In this document: positions 37,455-54,700 of the stretch, one piece after another | Layout: each line of letters begins with the position of its first letter | Numbering within the stretch: the stretch's first letter is position 1 | NCBI GenBank assembly: GCA_013076295.1 | Contig: RQOL01000718.1 | Span: 2,294,001-2,358,000 of the forward strand | Origin: Sanderia malayensis | Lineage: Eukaryota > Cnidaria > Scyphozoa > Semaeostomeae > Pelagiidae | Direction: 5' to 3' | DNA length: 64,000 bases | Notes under the pieces: model-generated | Database searches by the model: none | Told to the model about the DNA's origin: nothing | The model's input: only the letters and a program-made list of their open reading frames with translations | Made by a program: the position numbers and the translations under genes

Positions 37455-38440
37455 TAAATCTGGGTCCACTAAAATTATTTCAAAGTGATCAGTAGGACCT
37501 ATTTAGTATAATTCGACTCATTGTGAGTCATTTTTCAGTCTTTTTCAAAATTTGAATTTTTCAGTGCCTGCTTCATGTAAGGTAGAAAGTTTAAATAGCT
37601 ATCCGCGGGCGATCTGGGTCCACTAAAATTTGAACCATTAGTCCTAGAGAGCTCGGAATTGTCTCAACGTGATCAGTAGGACCTATTTAGTATAATTCGA
37701 CTCATTGTGAGTCATTTTTCAGTCTATTTCAAAATTTGAATTTTTCAGTACCAGCTTCATGTAAAGGTAGAAAGTTTAAATAGCTATCCGCGGGTGATCT
37801 GGGTCCACTAAAATTTGAACCATTAGTCCTAGAGAGCTCGGAATTGTCTCAACGTGATCAGTAGGACCTATTTAGTATAATTCGACTGATTGTGAGTCCT
37901 TTTTCCATCTATTTGAAAATTTGAATTTTTCAGTAGTACCTGCTTCATGTAAAGTAGAAAGTTTAAGTAGCTATCCGCGGGCGATCTGGGTCCACTAAAA
38001 TTTGAACCATTAGTCCTAGAGAGCTGGGAAATGTCTGAACGTGATCAGTAGGACCTATTTAGTATAATTCGACTGATTGTGAGTCCTTTTTCCATCTATT
38101 TGAAAATTTGAATTTTTCAGTACCTGCTTCATGTAAGGTAGAAATTTTAAATAGCTATCCGCGGGTGATCTGGGTCCACTAAAATTTGAACCATTAGTCC
38201 TAGAGAGCTCGGAATTGTCTCAACGTGATCAGTAGGACCTATTTAGTATAATTTGACTCATTGTGAGTCATTTTTCAGTCAATTTCACAATTTGACTTAT
38301 TCAGTACCTAGCTACTTCATGTATGATAGAAAGTTTAAATAGCTATCCGCGGGTGATCTGAGTCAACTAAAATTTGAACAATTATTTCTTAAGAGCTGGG
38401 AGTTGTTTCATCGTGATCAGTAGGACCTGTTTCAATCGCA
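37455..38440. repeat. ~186-bp tandem repeat, about five copies
   Basis: The marker GATCTGGGTCCACTAAAATT recurs at about 37611, 37796, 37983, 38167 and (diverged) 38357, giving spacings of 185, 187, 184 and 190 bp. Each unit also contains GTGATCAGTAGGACCTATTT and CTATCCGCGGG. The first unit (from about 37455) lacks part of the sequence and the last is eroded. It has no coding capacity. Confidence 0.92.
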
Positions 38441-39200
38441 GTAGCATATTCAGTCCAGATGCCAAAACGATTAAGTACAACGCTCCTGCGCTGACTATGC
38501 GACTGCTCATGCTCAGCACTGATCCCTTCTTAATTTTCGTTACTCGCCCTTTCTTTTATCTGAGGTATTGACCTTTGTTGATGTACTTGTTTACCAGGAA
38601 ATGACTATGTATTAATGGTATGGCAGGAAATGAGTGATTGACTTCGTGGCACGCACCCCATTGAGCTTTTCTTCTTTGCCTGCAGTGCTGAACAATTATG
38701 TAGAGTGCATATAAGATGATATTTTTTAGAAGGCCTCAGTATTTCTTGTTAATCATGGAATTTTAAACAACCGACCCTCACTCAAATCCCATCGGCCCAA
38801 ACCGGTTCCTTGGTTACCGAGACCCTATTGCAACATAATGATTCAAACGGACTGACCTTATTTCCCGCAGCTTCCATCTTGTCAACTCAAATGACATGCA
38901 ATTCGAGGAGATAAAATTCGGGGCTATAGGGTACGGCTGACGGGCAGAACCGCTGCACTGCTCTCTATAGAAACAGCGCTATTAATTACTTTTGTTCGCG
39001 CAGTGCACGATAACAATTTCCGGGTTTATTTCAGGCGCAAATAGAGTTCACGTGGATGGAAGTTTGTGGCAAGCAAACAATGACAATGAACCAAAGTAGT
39101 CACTGCTCAGCATAAAACTCCGATTGATTTGGCTTTCGCAGAGGAAAGAAGCCACAAATCAGCAACAAGGAAGTCCGGATATTGGTAGGTCGTAGGTATA

Positions 39201-39470
39201 CCGTAAATCCTCGAATAAGCCCCCACCTTCGAATAAACCCTCCCCTCGAATAAGCCCCATCCTGGTAATCATTTGCGAGGATATTGAGCCCAAGTATCTA
39301 GACATTGAAGTTGTTTAGTGAATGTATTGCAAGTAGCAGCAAGTTTAAACCAATAACTTCATTGATGGACTGCATCGTATAGCTTTTATTTTCCTTAATA
39401 TTGAACAATAATCAGGCTAAAATTTCGTTTTTGCAAATAAGCCCCCGGGGGCTTATTCGAGGATTTACGG
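39201..39470. mobile_element. TA-flanked MITE with ~26-bp terminal inverted repeats
   Basis: The left end CCGTAAATCCTCGAATAAGC is mirrored by the right end GCTTATTCGAGGATTTACGG, each bordered by TA (39199-39200 and 39471-39472), as for Tc1/mariner-type target duplications. It is 270 bp and non-coding, with a second palindrome (AAGCCCCCGGGGGCTT) just inside the right end. Confidence 0.88.
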
Positions 39471-39904
39471 TATACGAAGGGAGATATTCCACGGTCGATT
39501 GACATTTAATCTCTCTGCTCTGTGAACAGAGGAGTATATACAAGACTTTTTCCAGTGTATTGTCCGTGTTCATCAATGGCGTATGTATTGCTATGTTGTT
39601 GTTATATCTTGGAATTCGTTGCATGAGTCTGCTACGAGAATCTTGCACGAGCTGTCGATAACTTTTCTGTTTCGTTATCAAAGGATAATGTTTCAGTAGT
39701 CATCAATCCTGGAATATGCTATGTGGTTCTCGCTGGATTGATGAATTGATAAATTGAATTAGTTGTATCAAAGCATTGGCGATTTACCTTCGTCTGTGTT
39801 TGTAATTTCTAGGCACTTTGGCAAACAGACGCACCAAGCTTTGCATCATAATCATCATCGTCAAACATCGTGATAATCGTCGTTTAACTGCTTCCAAAAC
39901 AATC

Positions 39905-42900
39905 ATGTTTTTCGCTTGCTTTTCGATGAAGATTTTGGCAACGATTGCAGCTGTTTGCATCATATCTTCTCACCTATCATATGGAGTTTCGAGTGCAACT
40001 GCTGACAAAGGCCCTCTTTGTCGGGGTGCATTCGACCTGTACTTCATCCTTGACAGGTAGGTTTTTCATTATGTTGTGTCCTAATTGGCACAAATGCACT
40101 TTGGACAGCCATTATACACATATGCATAGATCGTACAATAGTGATATCACTATACATTAGTGCAAACAATGATTGATAACATTGTTGAAATGACAGTTTA
40201 ATCATTATTTAATGACCAACAAAATGTAATGTTATTAAACATTGTTTGAGCTGTTACATGGAAGCATAGATCGTACATCGTACCATACCGATACGATCTT
40301 AGACATATTCGTTCAAACAATGTTTTTTAACATTGTTGGAGCTCATGCAGGATATTAAACATTCGCATTCCAATACAAGGTGCCATGAAACTTCCACAGT
40401 ACTGATTAGAATCGGAAACAACAATTGAAAGAGTTTTGTTTGTTTTGGGTACTTCTGTCATTCGAGATGGAAATAGGACCTCATATTTCACTGGTTTCAA
40501 ATTTATCCATGCGCACACAGTGTTCAATTTCCTTTTGCTGTCACAAAATATTTGCTCACCAAAACTTGTTGGAACCCATCCAAACTGAAAATACAATTGT
40601 GGTAGTAGCACGTGGTTTAAAAAACTATATCGGTTTGAAAAACAACCCATATATGTAAAAAATTGCCTGAGAAGCAGAAACGTTGATTCGCTTGCCAAGT
40701 ACCTGAAATATATACGGAAACCACAGGACAAGTCCTGCAATCTTTGCACGATACAATAAAAAAGCATATATTTGTTATGCTTTGTTAACATGGTTGTATA
40801 TAAAATGCAGCCATTCTTATTTGTATTGGGCTGTTTTCATGCTCTATTGTGTTTATTGTACAGACGTTTTCAACTCCCCTGCTAAGGTTACATGCTCTGA
40901 AAGACTCCGCGTTTTCATTCATGCAACGCATGCATTATGTCGTTCAGCCTTCGTGTGTATTTATCACATCATGAGTCTTGGTGTTGTGCTCATTCAACCA
41001 AATCAATTTATTTGCGTGAGCTTAAGTGAAAGACCTTTGTTTAAAATTTCTGTTCACTTGCGTATTCATGGAATAATTGTACCAGCCTTCGTGTATTAAG
41101 ATCATGTGATGTACTCTTATTTTTTCATAGATCCTCTAGCGTCAGTAGATCAAATTTTCAAATCCAAACTGTCAACTTCGTGCATAATATATCAGGTTTC
41201 TTTATCAGGTAAGCATGACAACAACAGATAAGATCACTGAAAACTGCTGACATTTCATCCACTTGAAACCAAACCAAAAAGATATGTTGGCAGCATGAAC
41301 ACCATGAAATCTCTATTAAGCCCCCTTTCTAATCAGCCCCCCTTTCTAATCAGCCCCTCTTTTTAATTAGCCCCCTTTCTAATCAGCCCCTCTTTTTAAT
41401 TAGCCCCATTTCTAATCAGCCCCTCTTTTTAATTAGCCCCCTTTCTAATCAGCCCCTCTTTTTAATTAGCCCCCTTTCTAATCAGCCCCTCTTTTTAATT
41501 AGCCCCCTTTCTAATCAGCCCCCCTTTCTAATCTGCCCCTCTTTCTAATTAGCCTCTTCCTCTAGCGAGCCCCGTCTGGAATCCTTAATAGTGCTTTCAC
41601 GTTATTTCTCGAGATATTACAAAATATCCAGTTGATATTATAATGCAATGCAATGTCTCTGTTTTTATAGCCCCAAACTACGAATATCCCTCATATCCTT
41701 TGCATCTACAGCAACTGTGGATTTGGAGCTCACTGGGGACAGGTAACAGCATTTGCAATGGCAACATACTACTATTAAATACCTGTATTGCATGAAGCAG
41801 CAACCGTATTGCCATTGCTGCATTGCAATCCTACGCCGACTATAGATATATATGGTGAAATGAAACATATGTATACGTATTTATCTCTGATGCATTTTGT
41901 GCATCCTAGACATCGGATCAAAGCTGGGTTGCTGGCTTTGAAAATGAAGATACCTAGTGGCAATACAAATTTGCATCTAGGCCTTCAACAGGTCTGCAAC
42001 AATCGCTTATTTCTTTCACTGAATTTCGAATAGATTGCTTATTGAAGTTGCGCAGCTTTTCTTATGATCCTTTTTCCATCCCTGCAGGCTCTACAGCAAG
42101 CCAAGCGCCTTGGTATGCACACAAACAGTCTTCTTACTTAAGTCAAATTATGTGCAACGTTTGCACTTGATCATTGAAGAACAAGACGTTTTAATCACGA
42201 TAAAGCGCTTACCTTTACGATGAAAATCTTCATTCCTTTTCCTCATACCTGTGCCACCTTCATTTATTGCCACATTGCTTTCACTCTGCCCCGCAACATA
42301 TATTTACCATCCATGCCTGTAATATCCAATACAATATTGTCATACATCGATTTGTATCTTCTCACTTGTTCAAGGTGGCATGTCAGCCAGCGTTATGATC
42401 GTCTTAACTGATGGTGCTTTCTCAGATCGACAAAGGGCCATTAATTCGGTAAGCTGAAATGTTTTGGGACTTGAACCTACGACAATGGGTGTCAAGCAAT
42501 TTCTATTACAGGACTCGGACCTATATCTTTCAGAGCTCTAATCCTTAGAGTCTCAAAATCAAAATCACTATTCGTATAGTGCTTTTTAGAAGTAGGAAAT
42601 ACGTTTGTTGCACATTGGTACAAATTATTATGCATTGGTATAAACTGGTATTTCCATTTTCACAGGCAAACGAAGCTCGCAATTATGGTGCCTCAGTCTA
42701 TGCAGTCGGTGTGGACAACTATAAAAAATCTGAAGTAAGTACGCAAAAGACTCGGCTAGTTTTTTAATAAACCACTGAACTGTCGTATCTTGAACTTCCC
42801 GCATATCAAACTGAAAGGCGGGCAAGAGTGCTACAAATGATGCCGAAAAACATTACCTGGCTAATCACTTCAACAACAATCTATGATGTATGGTTGAAGT

Positions 42901-45680
42901 TATCAAGTCAATGTTTTTATGTAAAGATTGTTTTGTGTTTTCAGCTTGAAGCTATAGCGAATTCCCCTGCAAAAGACTACGTTTTTACTGCCGACAACTA
43001 CGCTTCTTTGAAGAATCTTGTAGCCTCTGTAAGTTCGAAATTTCAGTTCTTACTCTCATTCTATTCAAGTAAAAGACACATTTATTTGCACGAAGAACGA
43101 ATAAAACTTGTAGACTTTGTATTTGAAGCTTACGAATTTGTATGCCAAAATATGAGGATATATTGAAGTTGCAAAGAGCAATTTAGTTGTTTCTTATAAG
43201 CATAAAAGATTTAATTGACGTGTGTGTGTGTATGTGAAGAGGAGGGGTAAAACCCCACCCGTTAACCCTGCGGCTCTAATTTCATTTTGTTCTTATTATG
43301 CGAATTTGATTTGACAGATTGTAAAGAAGACGTGTATTGAGATAACATCTGCTGAACCGTCTCAAGTTTGCGCAGGAGGTAAGTGCAATAAATCAACCTT
43401 AACACACCGAAATACTACCTTTGAAAGCTGTAATACGGTAAATAGTATCCAAAAACGATTATTTGACATTCTGTGTGGGGCATTGAAAATGTTCTTAATT
43501 AATGATAACAATGATAATTTGTTCACAGAGACGTTTAAAGTGACTTTGAAGGGTAGTGGATTTACAAAGACAGAAAACATTAGTAAAGTCATCTGTAAAT
43601 TCCAGTTAAACTCAACAAACAGCCACGGTGAGATATTGTTAACAGTGATTGTATACACTTGGAGTCATTTTTCCACGCCCCGCGCATATTTTCCATGTGG
43701 AGTAAACTAGACTCATACACGCATATTCTCATACATGCACATGCACCAGAGACAACTGCCATTCGTATTTTTCTCTGCAAATCTTCAATGTTGTTGTTTT
43801 TGTCTTTCAGTAACCAAACCATTCAAGATAATGCCCAATTACCTAACATGTCCTGCACCAAAGATAGTTACACCAGGAAGGTGTGTCAGGTTCCATACAC
43901 TCCGTTCTCACCGCATACACTTTCTGAGGTCCTCTTTACGAATACGAGACTGTCAGCTTATAAACATCGTTTATTTGTTTTTGTATCATCATTACCAAAT
44001 ACTCCTCTTTGTTTTAGTTCGGTTATCCTTCAAGTTTCCGTGAACGGAATTTCATTTGTATCAAGCAATGTTACAGTCACTGCTAGAGAATGCACGGTGA
44101 GAAGCAATTGTGATAATGACCCGCTGGTGCTAGAGATGATATTACTAATAGCATTGAATTGCTTCTTATGCTGTCTTCTTCTTATTGATTGCAGGCTGCA
44201 AAGGAGCCACAAAAGGCAAAGATCAACACTAAAGCAATTTTGATATTTCTTCTTCTTCTAATATTAATATCATTGTTCTTAATGTGGTGGTTTTGGAAGA
44301 AGCTTCCATGCGCGGTAAGATCCTACTACACTATCATCTAGTTTATGCATCACCATCTATAACCTATAGAAATACCAGGTGGGAAGCGAATTGCATGAAG
44401 ACATTTTAAAATGTAGACAACGATGGAGTAAACAAATAAAATGTAGTAAACAACCAAAAGAGACATGATGATAAAAGGCCACAAATTTCAATGAAAAATC
44501 CAGTTGACAATTCCAGTTGATAAATCCATTAAATTGAAATAAGTACGACAAAACCAATAAAAATCACATAACGTTTCGCTGAAGTACTGTCAGCATCCTC
44601 AGATGACAAGTAATAAAGTATTACGCTAGTCGAATCTCTTTATAATCTCTTCTGGTCATTATTTGGCTTTATGCTATTATTTTTCACGAATTTTTTTCAG
44701 AAGCCCGAAAAAGAATCAAGTCTTGTGGCGGATGTTGGTTCTGAAGTATGTTTACATTTGTCATTCTTGAATCTAGTCTTCATTCTTTGTTCGCTTCATC
44801 CCAGCAGCTAATCTACAATAATCCAGTTAACGATCAGTAATCATTAAACCAAGTTCCATGTCTTTCAAAATGTATCAGCTGACATTCCCCCTCTGGTGTG
44901 TTGGTCACCCTGTCCGAACCTTTTTTTAAGGCCGACAGTAGCTACATACGGCTAAAGTACGTTATAGGATGTGAATTAAAAGGTCTGTTTGCGCGTGCGA
45001 GGCATATGTAACGTTGAATGTTTTTATTTCACAGCCAAAGCAAAAGAAATGGCCAACTGTTGATGCTTCATTCTATGGTGGAGGAGGAGTTGGAGGAGTG
45101 AAACCCGTCAGGGTATGCTCTATTAGTCTAATTGACCTTTAAATGTGTGACCTCTGAGTTTTGATTCTTGTGACCTCTTTTGACCTTTTTGGCCTTTTAT
45201 CCGGCTTGACTCTTTTGGCCTCTTATCTGTCTTGATCTCGTCAGATGTCATAAAAATTCCTTTGCTCAAGCATTTTCTTTCATCTCATTCGATCTTATCA
45301 GACTGCCTCTCTGATCTTCCCTTGTTATGCATGATCTCTTATCTTCTCTTGCTCTTTGTGACCTCATCTCCTCAGATCATACTTCATTATTCATGACCTT
45401 TAACCTCTTGACCTTTACTCTTTTGACCTGTAACATCTGCCATTACAAAGGTAATTCATTTCATTATTTTTTCTCTTGACTCGCGACCAGGTGAACTGGG
45501 GAGACAAGGGAGCTACAGAGTCTGGTAACAAGCTGGCCACACCGCAGGTATGTGTCATTTTGTCATTCCAGCCTCCATCACATGGAGCCTCTTATAGACA
45601 CTCTGAATCAGCGACTTTACACAACACCTTCAATTTATCTTCCTTTCTCTCAATGGTAATTCCATCCTAATTTGTAATGT

Positions 45681-45751
<71 letters not shown>

Positions 45752-46290
45752 AACCATGATTTCCCATTTGAGAAACTTGTCCTCTTCAGATAGGTACTTA
45801 TGTTTCACCATGACTTACCAAGCTGTTTTTTTCAGGATGCAAAAGTTATCGACGGTATAAGTATGGCTGATGATGAAGATTATAACAAGACAACATGTTC
45901 ATCGCAGTTTAAGGTAATGATACTGCGCAGCGCCGCTTCGTGTTGATTATTGTTATAAATGCTCATACTATAGAGTACCTTCATCTCTTTCTCTCTCTGT
46001 TTGTGTAGAAAAAGGTTCTTTCTGTTGGTGCGGCTATTGGAAGCGTCTATAGACAAGCAGCTTCCCATAGACCAAGCAAGAACGGCAGAAATGCAAGTAT
46101 TATCATGCCAGATAATCTAAAAAATCCCTTAATTCTCATCATTGAGTTCCTGTTCATGACATGATAAACTTCTATTGTTATTATGACAACCACTGAACAG
46201 ACAAACACAAACATATTCGAGATATATTTTGTGGGTTCTTTTTTACAGAAGTTCTACACGCCAAAACCGGACAAGCAAGGAATGTCTTAA
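39905..46290 (+). CDS. ANTXR: Anthrax toxin receptor-like vWA protein (ANTXR family), 19 exons
   Basis: Exons: 39905-40056, 41131-41208, 41671-41742, 41910-41991, 42088-42112, 42375-42448, 42666-42734, 42945-43028, 43318-43378, 43529-43627, 43811-43880, 44018-44096, 44195-44314, 44701-44745, 45035-45112, 45491-45547, 45836-45913, 46009-46092, 46249-46290; joined 1449 nt, 482 aa (human ANTXR2 about 489). Signal peptide about 1-27. The vWA domain is about 42-220, with MIDAS residues D50-x-S52-x-S54, a Thr in [10 protein letters not shown] and the Asp of VLTDGAF. An Ig-like region with Cys pairs follows. A membrane span lies at 329-349, ending WWFWKK. The cytosolic tail has [13 protein letters not shown] and [10 protein letters not shown], both hallmarks of the family. 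In animals these are extracellular-matrix (collagen/laminin) receptors. An upstream in-frame ATG at 39818 would bury the signal peptide. The 46093 donor is GC. Confidence 0.93.
41325..41560. repeat. ~33-bp C/T-rich minisatellite in an ANTXR intron
   Basis: About 7 tandem copies of AATCAGCCCCTCTTTTTAAT followed by TAGCCCCCTTTCT. Each is two related half-units of 16-17 bp. It is strongly strand-asymmetric, with almost no G. Confidence 0.9.
45120..45440 (+). repeat. Pyrimidine-rich degenerate TGACCT-type repeat in an ANTXR intron
   Basis: Repeated short words such as TGACCTCTT, TTGACCTTTT and TTGGCCTTTT fill most of the intron between exons 45035-45112 and 45491-45547. They are degenerate and have no exact period. 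Confidence 0.6.
45681..45751. repeat. (ATC)n microsatellite
   Basis: About 24 consecutive ATC units in the ANTXR intron 45548-45835. Confidence 0.95.
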
Positions 46291-46507
46291 ACTAAACTTC
46301 GAACCAGAGTGCATGATGGGATAGCCGTCTTTAATTTCCAGCAGATCCTTCGTCATTCTAGGCTTTTAGACCAGATTAAGAAACATTGTTGTGACGAGTG
46401 CCTCTGTAAATTGTTCATGTCTCATATTGTAATACTTATCATGCTTAGTCAGTTCGTGTTCATAGTCGTAGAAGCAAGGATGTCAGTAAGCTATTTAAGT
46501 ATATATA

Positions 46508-46683
46508 CAGTCTACTCTCGATAAGTGGAACCAGCACGGGACCGAAAAAAATGGTTCCACTTATCGAATGTTCCATTTATCCGAACTATAGGTTTGTTAA
46601 TGCAAACCCAAGGGACCGGAGAAATTGGTTCCACTAAACGAAAGTTCGACTTGTCCGGGGTTTCACTTATCGAGAGTAGACTG
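46508..46683. mobile_element. TA-flanked palindromic MITE
   Basis: The left end CAGTCTACTCTCGATAAGTG is mirrored by the right end CACTTATCGAGAGTAGACTG, with TA on both sides. The interior repeats the motif GGTTCCACTTATCGAA. It is 176 bp, non-coding, and lies just downstream of the ANTXR stop codon, possibly within its 3' UTR. Confidence 0.85.
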
Positions 46684-50647
<3,964 letters not shown>

Positions 50648-51755
50648 AAAATCTTGGACACAAACTGTATCAGCTGTTACCGCTATTCCTCGGTGAACTG
50701 AGCTAATTATACTAAATTAGTCTACTATGTAAATTTACTTACCTTTTTGTTAATCGTAAGGGCTTTATTTCTTCGGTGTAACCAGTAAAGACACTTTTGT
50801 GCTCCTGTTTAGGCCAAGACACGTGTTTCAAATTGCGATTTAATAACTTTTATTTCAACTTCGCCAAAATATTCTTGAGTAGCCTTTTGAGTAAACAAAC
50901 GGTCAATTTCGCTTCAGTTTCTAAGCAAACTATCCTCTTACTGCACATATAACTATGCTTGTAATGCAAAGCCTGAAGTTATGGTCTTTCCCGTAAAAAA
51001 TACAAAAAATAAATGTTTCACTTGGGTAAACTTTCATAGTGTTTGCTTCAGTGCTTCATGTTTATTTTTATTTGACCTTCGAATTTTTGTGCATCGCAGA
51101 ATTGCACCAATCATATTGTCGCGCTATGATCATGTGACGAGAAACCCCGCACTCTGATTGAGATCTAAATCCCCCGGGGGTCCGGTTTTTTCTTCCAGGC
51201 TGCTGCTAGTTTCAGTTGCTTATTTCTTTCTCAATTTATTTTATGTATAATATTTAATAATATTAGAATTTATTGCTCTAAATCTAGTAATTACAGATCA
51301 CACTGTAAGTATTGCTTTAATCTTCTATTAAATATTTTTATTGTGTTGCTTTGAAATTAGACAACAAATTTTTGACGCGAGAAAATGTATCTTTTCTGTG
51401 TTAGGGGGGGGGGGACATAGTTTGTGGTTGGGGGGGGGGTAGGATATTTCGAGATAATTCAAGAGACACTTGAACTGTCGGCGAACCATATAATTGGTTT
51501 CTAAAACTCAACAATCACGTGAAACATTGGACAAGAAGAATAGCTGCCAAGTCTAAAAAATCATTAACTTAGAAATGCATTCTGAGATGCCTAAAGTTGC
51601 TGTCTATTGCATACACTACTATTTAGCAATTATAATATACATATGAAGTCATTTCACAAGTTATAAATCAAATCGTGTGAGTAACAAATATTTCGACTGA
51701 AGCCCACAATTATTTCAAAAAACTTCAACAGTGTTTGGTAAATATGAGTTCACAA
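50648..51755. other. Convergent intergenic region JNK / coiled-coil adaptor
   Basis: Holds the 3' UTRs of the two convergent genes. Two poly-G tracts (about 51405-51416 and 51430-51440) stand out. No other gene is seen. Confidence 0.45.
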
Positions 51756-54700
51756 TTATGCATTACAATCGCGAAAATGATCCTTGAATAAAGCAGAAGG
51801 GAATTTCTCGCCACAAGTTTCACATTTAACTGTTCCATTTTCCGCATAATCCCTGTCATCCCTCTCTTGTTCCAGCTGTTCTTGTGACATAATCTGACTA
51901 CCACTTCGAGATCGTCCCCATCGGTTCCCTTCCGTGCCATATTCCTTTGTGGGGTGGTATTGATCCTGTGTTGATCTGCTGCGATCGAAATCTCGCTTCC
52001 TCTCGGACGACTGCGCATACACATTTTGGCCACCTGCGCCAGAATCTTTAGCAAAATTCCCCCGGGATGAAGATGAACCGTCAGCAACAACAACCTGATT
52101 GCGATAGGGGTCCCCTTGAAACCAGTCTTTTGTTGCTTGCCAGGGCTCCTTGGGGGGTTCATACTGCAAGAAAATAATAACGATAATAAGGAGAGAAAAG
52201 GGGGAGAGATACACAAATACACGCATAAGCCTAGACTTGCTCCAAGTCTAGCATAAGCCAAGATTAAAATCCAAATAATACACTTTATTAAACCACTAGT
52301 TTCCCGTTGCGATATCAAATAGAGTACAGGGAAGCAAGTGGATTATGTAATGAGACAACCACATACCATCTTTCGATTCCTTTCTCGCCGTTGTTGCTGT
52401 TGTTGTTGTTGTTGTTGTTGTTGTTCATACGCGGCAAGCCTGCTGGCTTCCTGGAAGATATGATGCAACGAAATGCATTTAAAACCCTTGATGGTTTCAG
52501 CATTCCATAAATACAAATGAAAAACATAAAGCAACTTTTTATAGTAGTTCTGATGAGTCGACTCCAGAGATTCAAAATAGCAAAACAAACCTGGACTGAA
52601 GTTTTGATTTGGATTTTCTTGAGTTCATGTTGAAGCTAAAAATCAGTGATGGAGAACAAAAATTAACATTTACGATATATATCCTCGCGATAACTTCAGG
52701 CACACGTTGTAGGTACCATGGGCATGAAACTTGTGTTTCTGTGTTTGTTAACGAAGAAAAGCTGGAAATACCTGTTCATTCTCTCTTTTAAGTTTCTCTT
52801 GAGATTGCATGAGTTCTTGTCTTTCTTGCCCGTAGCTTTTTATCTCCTCTTCATAGTTTTTCAGCTAGAAATGAAGAATTATATACACGTGTATCGGTCA
52901 TTCTATACTGTCAGATTTATGCTACCTTAAAGGTACTGTTACACGGACTAGTCTCGCATGGGGTGCTCATGCTACTATTGGTTAAAACCAATCAGGATGC
53001 AATAGCTCGGCCAATTATACTGATAGTCCAATACATACTCGAAACAATAAAATCACACTCACCACTTGTTGAATCATGGGCATTTCACTTAGTTGCTCTT
53101 TGCAGGTTTTCAGCTCTTGTTTCACCATCTCAATGTCCAAATTACCTTTGTTCACATTATCAACATGTTCTTGCATCATGCTAACGATTTGTTCAGCCTC
53201 TTTCAATTCTGCCTCAACTTTCTGTTTCCTATTATTGGCCTCCATCAACTGCTGTATTATCTCGTTCATTTCCGCCTTCTCCTGTTCGCTTCTATCTGCA
53301 GACATCAGCTTGAAATTCGCCTCCATTTCATGTAGTTCGTTCTAAAAAAGAACAAGAATAAACAACATAAGAGTCATGTATAAAGTCCAGCATCAGTAAA
53401 CTTTGCTACTAAAAAAGAAAATTAGAGTTTGAATGTCTTCTACTAAAAGAGAAAATTAGAGTTTGAGTGTCTTCTACTAAAAGAGGAAATTAGAGTTTAT
53501 CATCCACTAAAACAGAAAGTAGTGCTTATCTTCCATTAAAAAAGGTAATTAGAAGTCATTTACTAAAAAAAGCCAGAAAATCACATCTGCTAAAGCAATT
53601 GGCAATTAAAATTCAGAGCCCTGTTCTTCACCAGCAAACGACCACTCCACTGAGCATCTTTCAGCAACACCTTGAACTAAGACAACTAATTCATCCTCCA
53701 AGAACAATAAATAATAAATGATTCCTTAACACACCTTCAGATGATTCTCCATTGCTACCTGCTTCTCGATTGTATCAGTATGCTTTTTGATCATTTCTTT
53801 CAAACCATCAATCTGCTTGGTACATTCATCGTGCAAATTCATCTTTGACTGGATGTCAGCGCTGTCTATACTTCCCCGATGGCTTGAACAGCAAGATATA
53901 TCAGAGTCGGTCTGTGATTCAACATGTTGCAAGGAAGCACTATGCTGTGTGTCTGTGTCTTTTGTGGACCCCCTTCTGCTTGTACTTCTGCTTGCATTTT
54001 GGCTGCTTTCTCTACTCGTGTTCTGACTTCCAGAATTGCTGGCTGCACAAGCACCTCTTTCATCATAAAGGTCAGCAATGCCATCGTCCATGGATTCGCT
54101 TGGACCTTTGTCGTTTTGCTTGTCAAAGCCATCCATAATTGACTGCAAGATGGCTGTATTTTTTTCCCTCAAATGCCGGATGTAGTTTTGGTAAGTTCTC
54201 AGTTTCACCTTCAGTTCCATGCATTCTTTCTTCTGGTCCAAAACACTCACTTCTTCATCAGATGAAGCTTCGTTTTCCAATTTACTTAATAAAGACTCAA
54301 TGAATGACTCTTTTGATGCTACTTTATCTTCCAAGGCTTTTATCTCCTTTTGCAATTTAAGATTTATCTGAAAAACATAAAAATCAGATCGAGTTGACGA
54401 GAGACTTTGGTGATGAAATAGCTGAAAATATTTGTACATTCAATCAAAAACTTATCTCACATCTTACCAACCTCCAAACAAGAAAGAATTACAAGCAAAA
54501 ACAGATAATCACTTTCAAAATACAAGTTTCCACGTGGAGAAAAAAATGCTCCAGTCACGCGGAAGTACCTGGGAAATTTCCTTCAAATCCAAGGGTATTC
54601 CCCGGGTCATTCCCAAATACATTCAATTCAATGAACAAAAACTTTGTTCTGGGAAGGCAAATGCGGTGCGGTGTGCTCAGAGGGAAAGTCCCTTTGCTTT

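Larger units (their letters stand above)
37142..39904. other. Intergenic region between the CH gene and ANTXR
   Basis: Gene-free apart from the tandem repeat at 37455-38440 and the MITE at 39201-39470. The 3' end should carry the ANTXR promoter. A TTTCTAG acceptor near 39813 suggests a 5' UTR intron of ANTXR. Confidence 0.5.

Noticed and set aside
39818..39904. Earlier in-frame ATG of ANTXR
   Set aside because: It would place about 29 basic/polar residues before the signal peptide; the region looks like 5' UTR after an acceptor.
40327..40791. 154-codon minus-strand open frame in ANTXR intron 1
   Set aside because: I could not recognise it as a transposase or gene; there is no supporting neighbour, and it may be chance.
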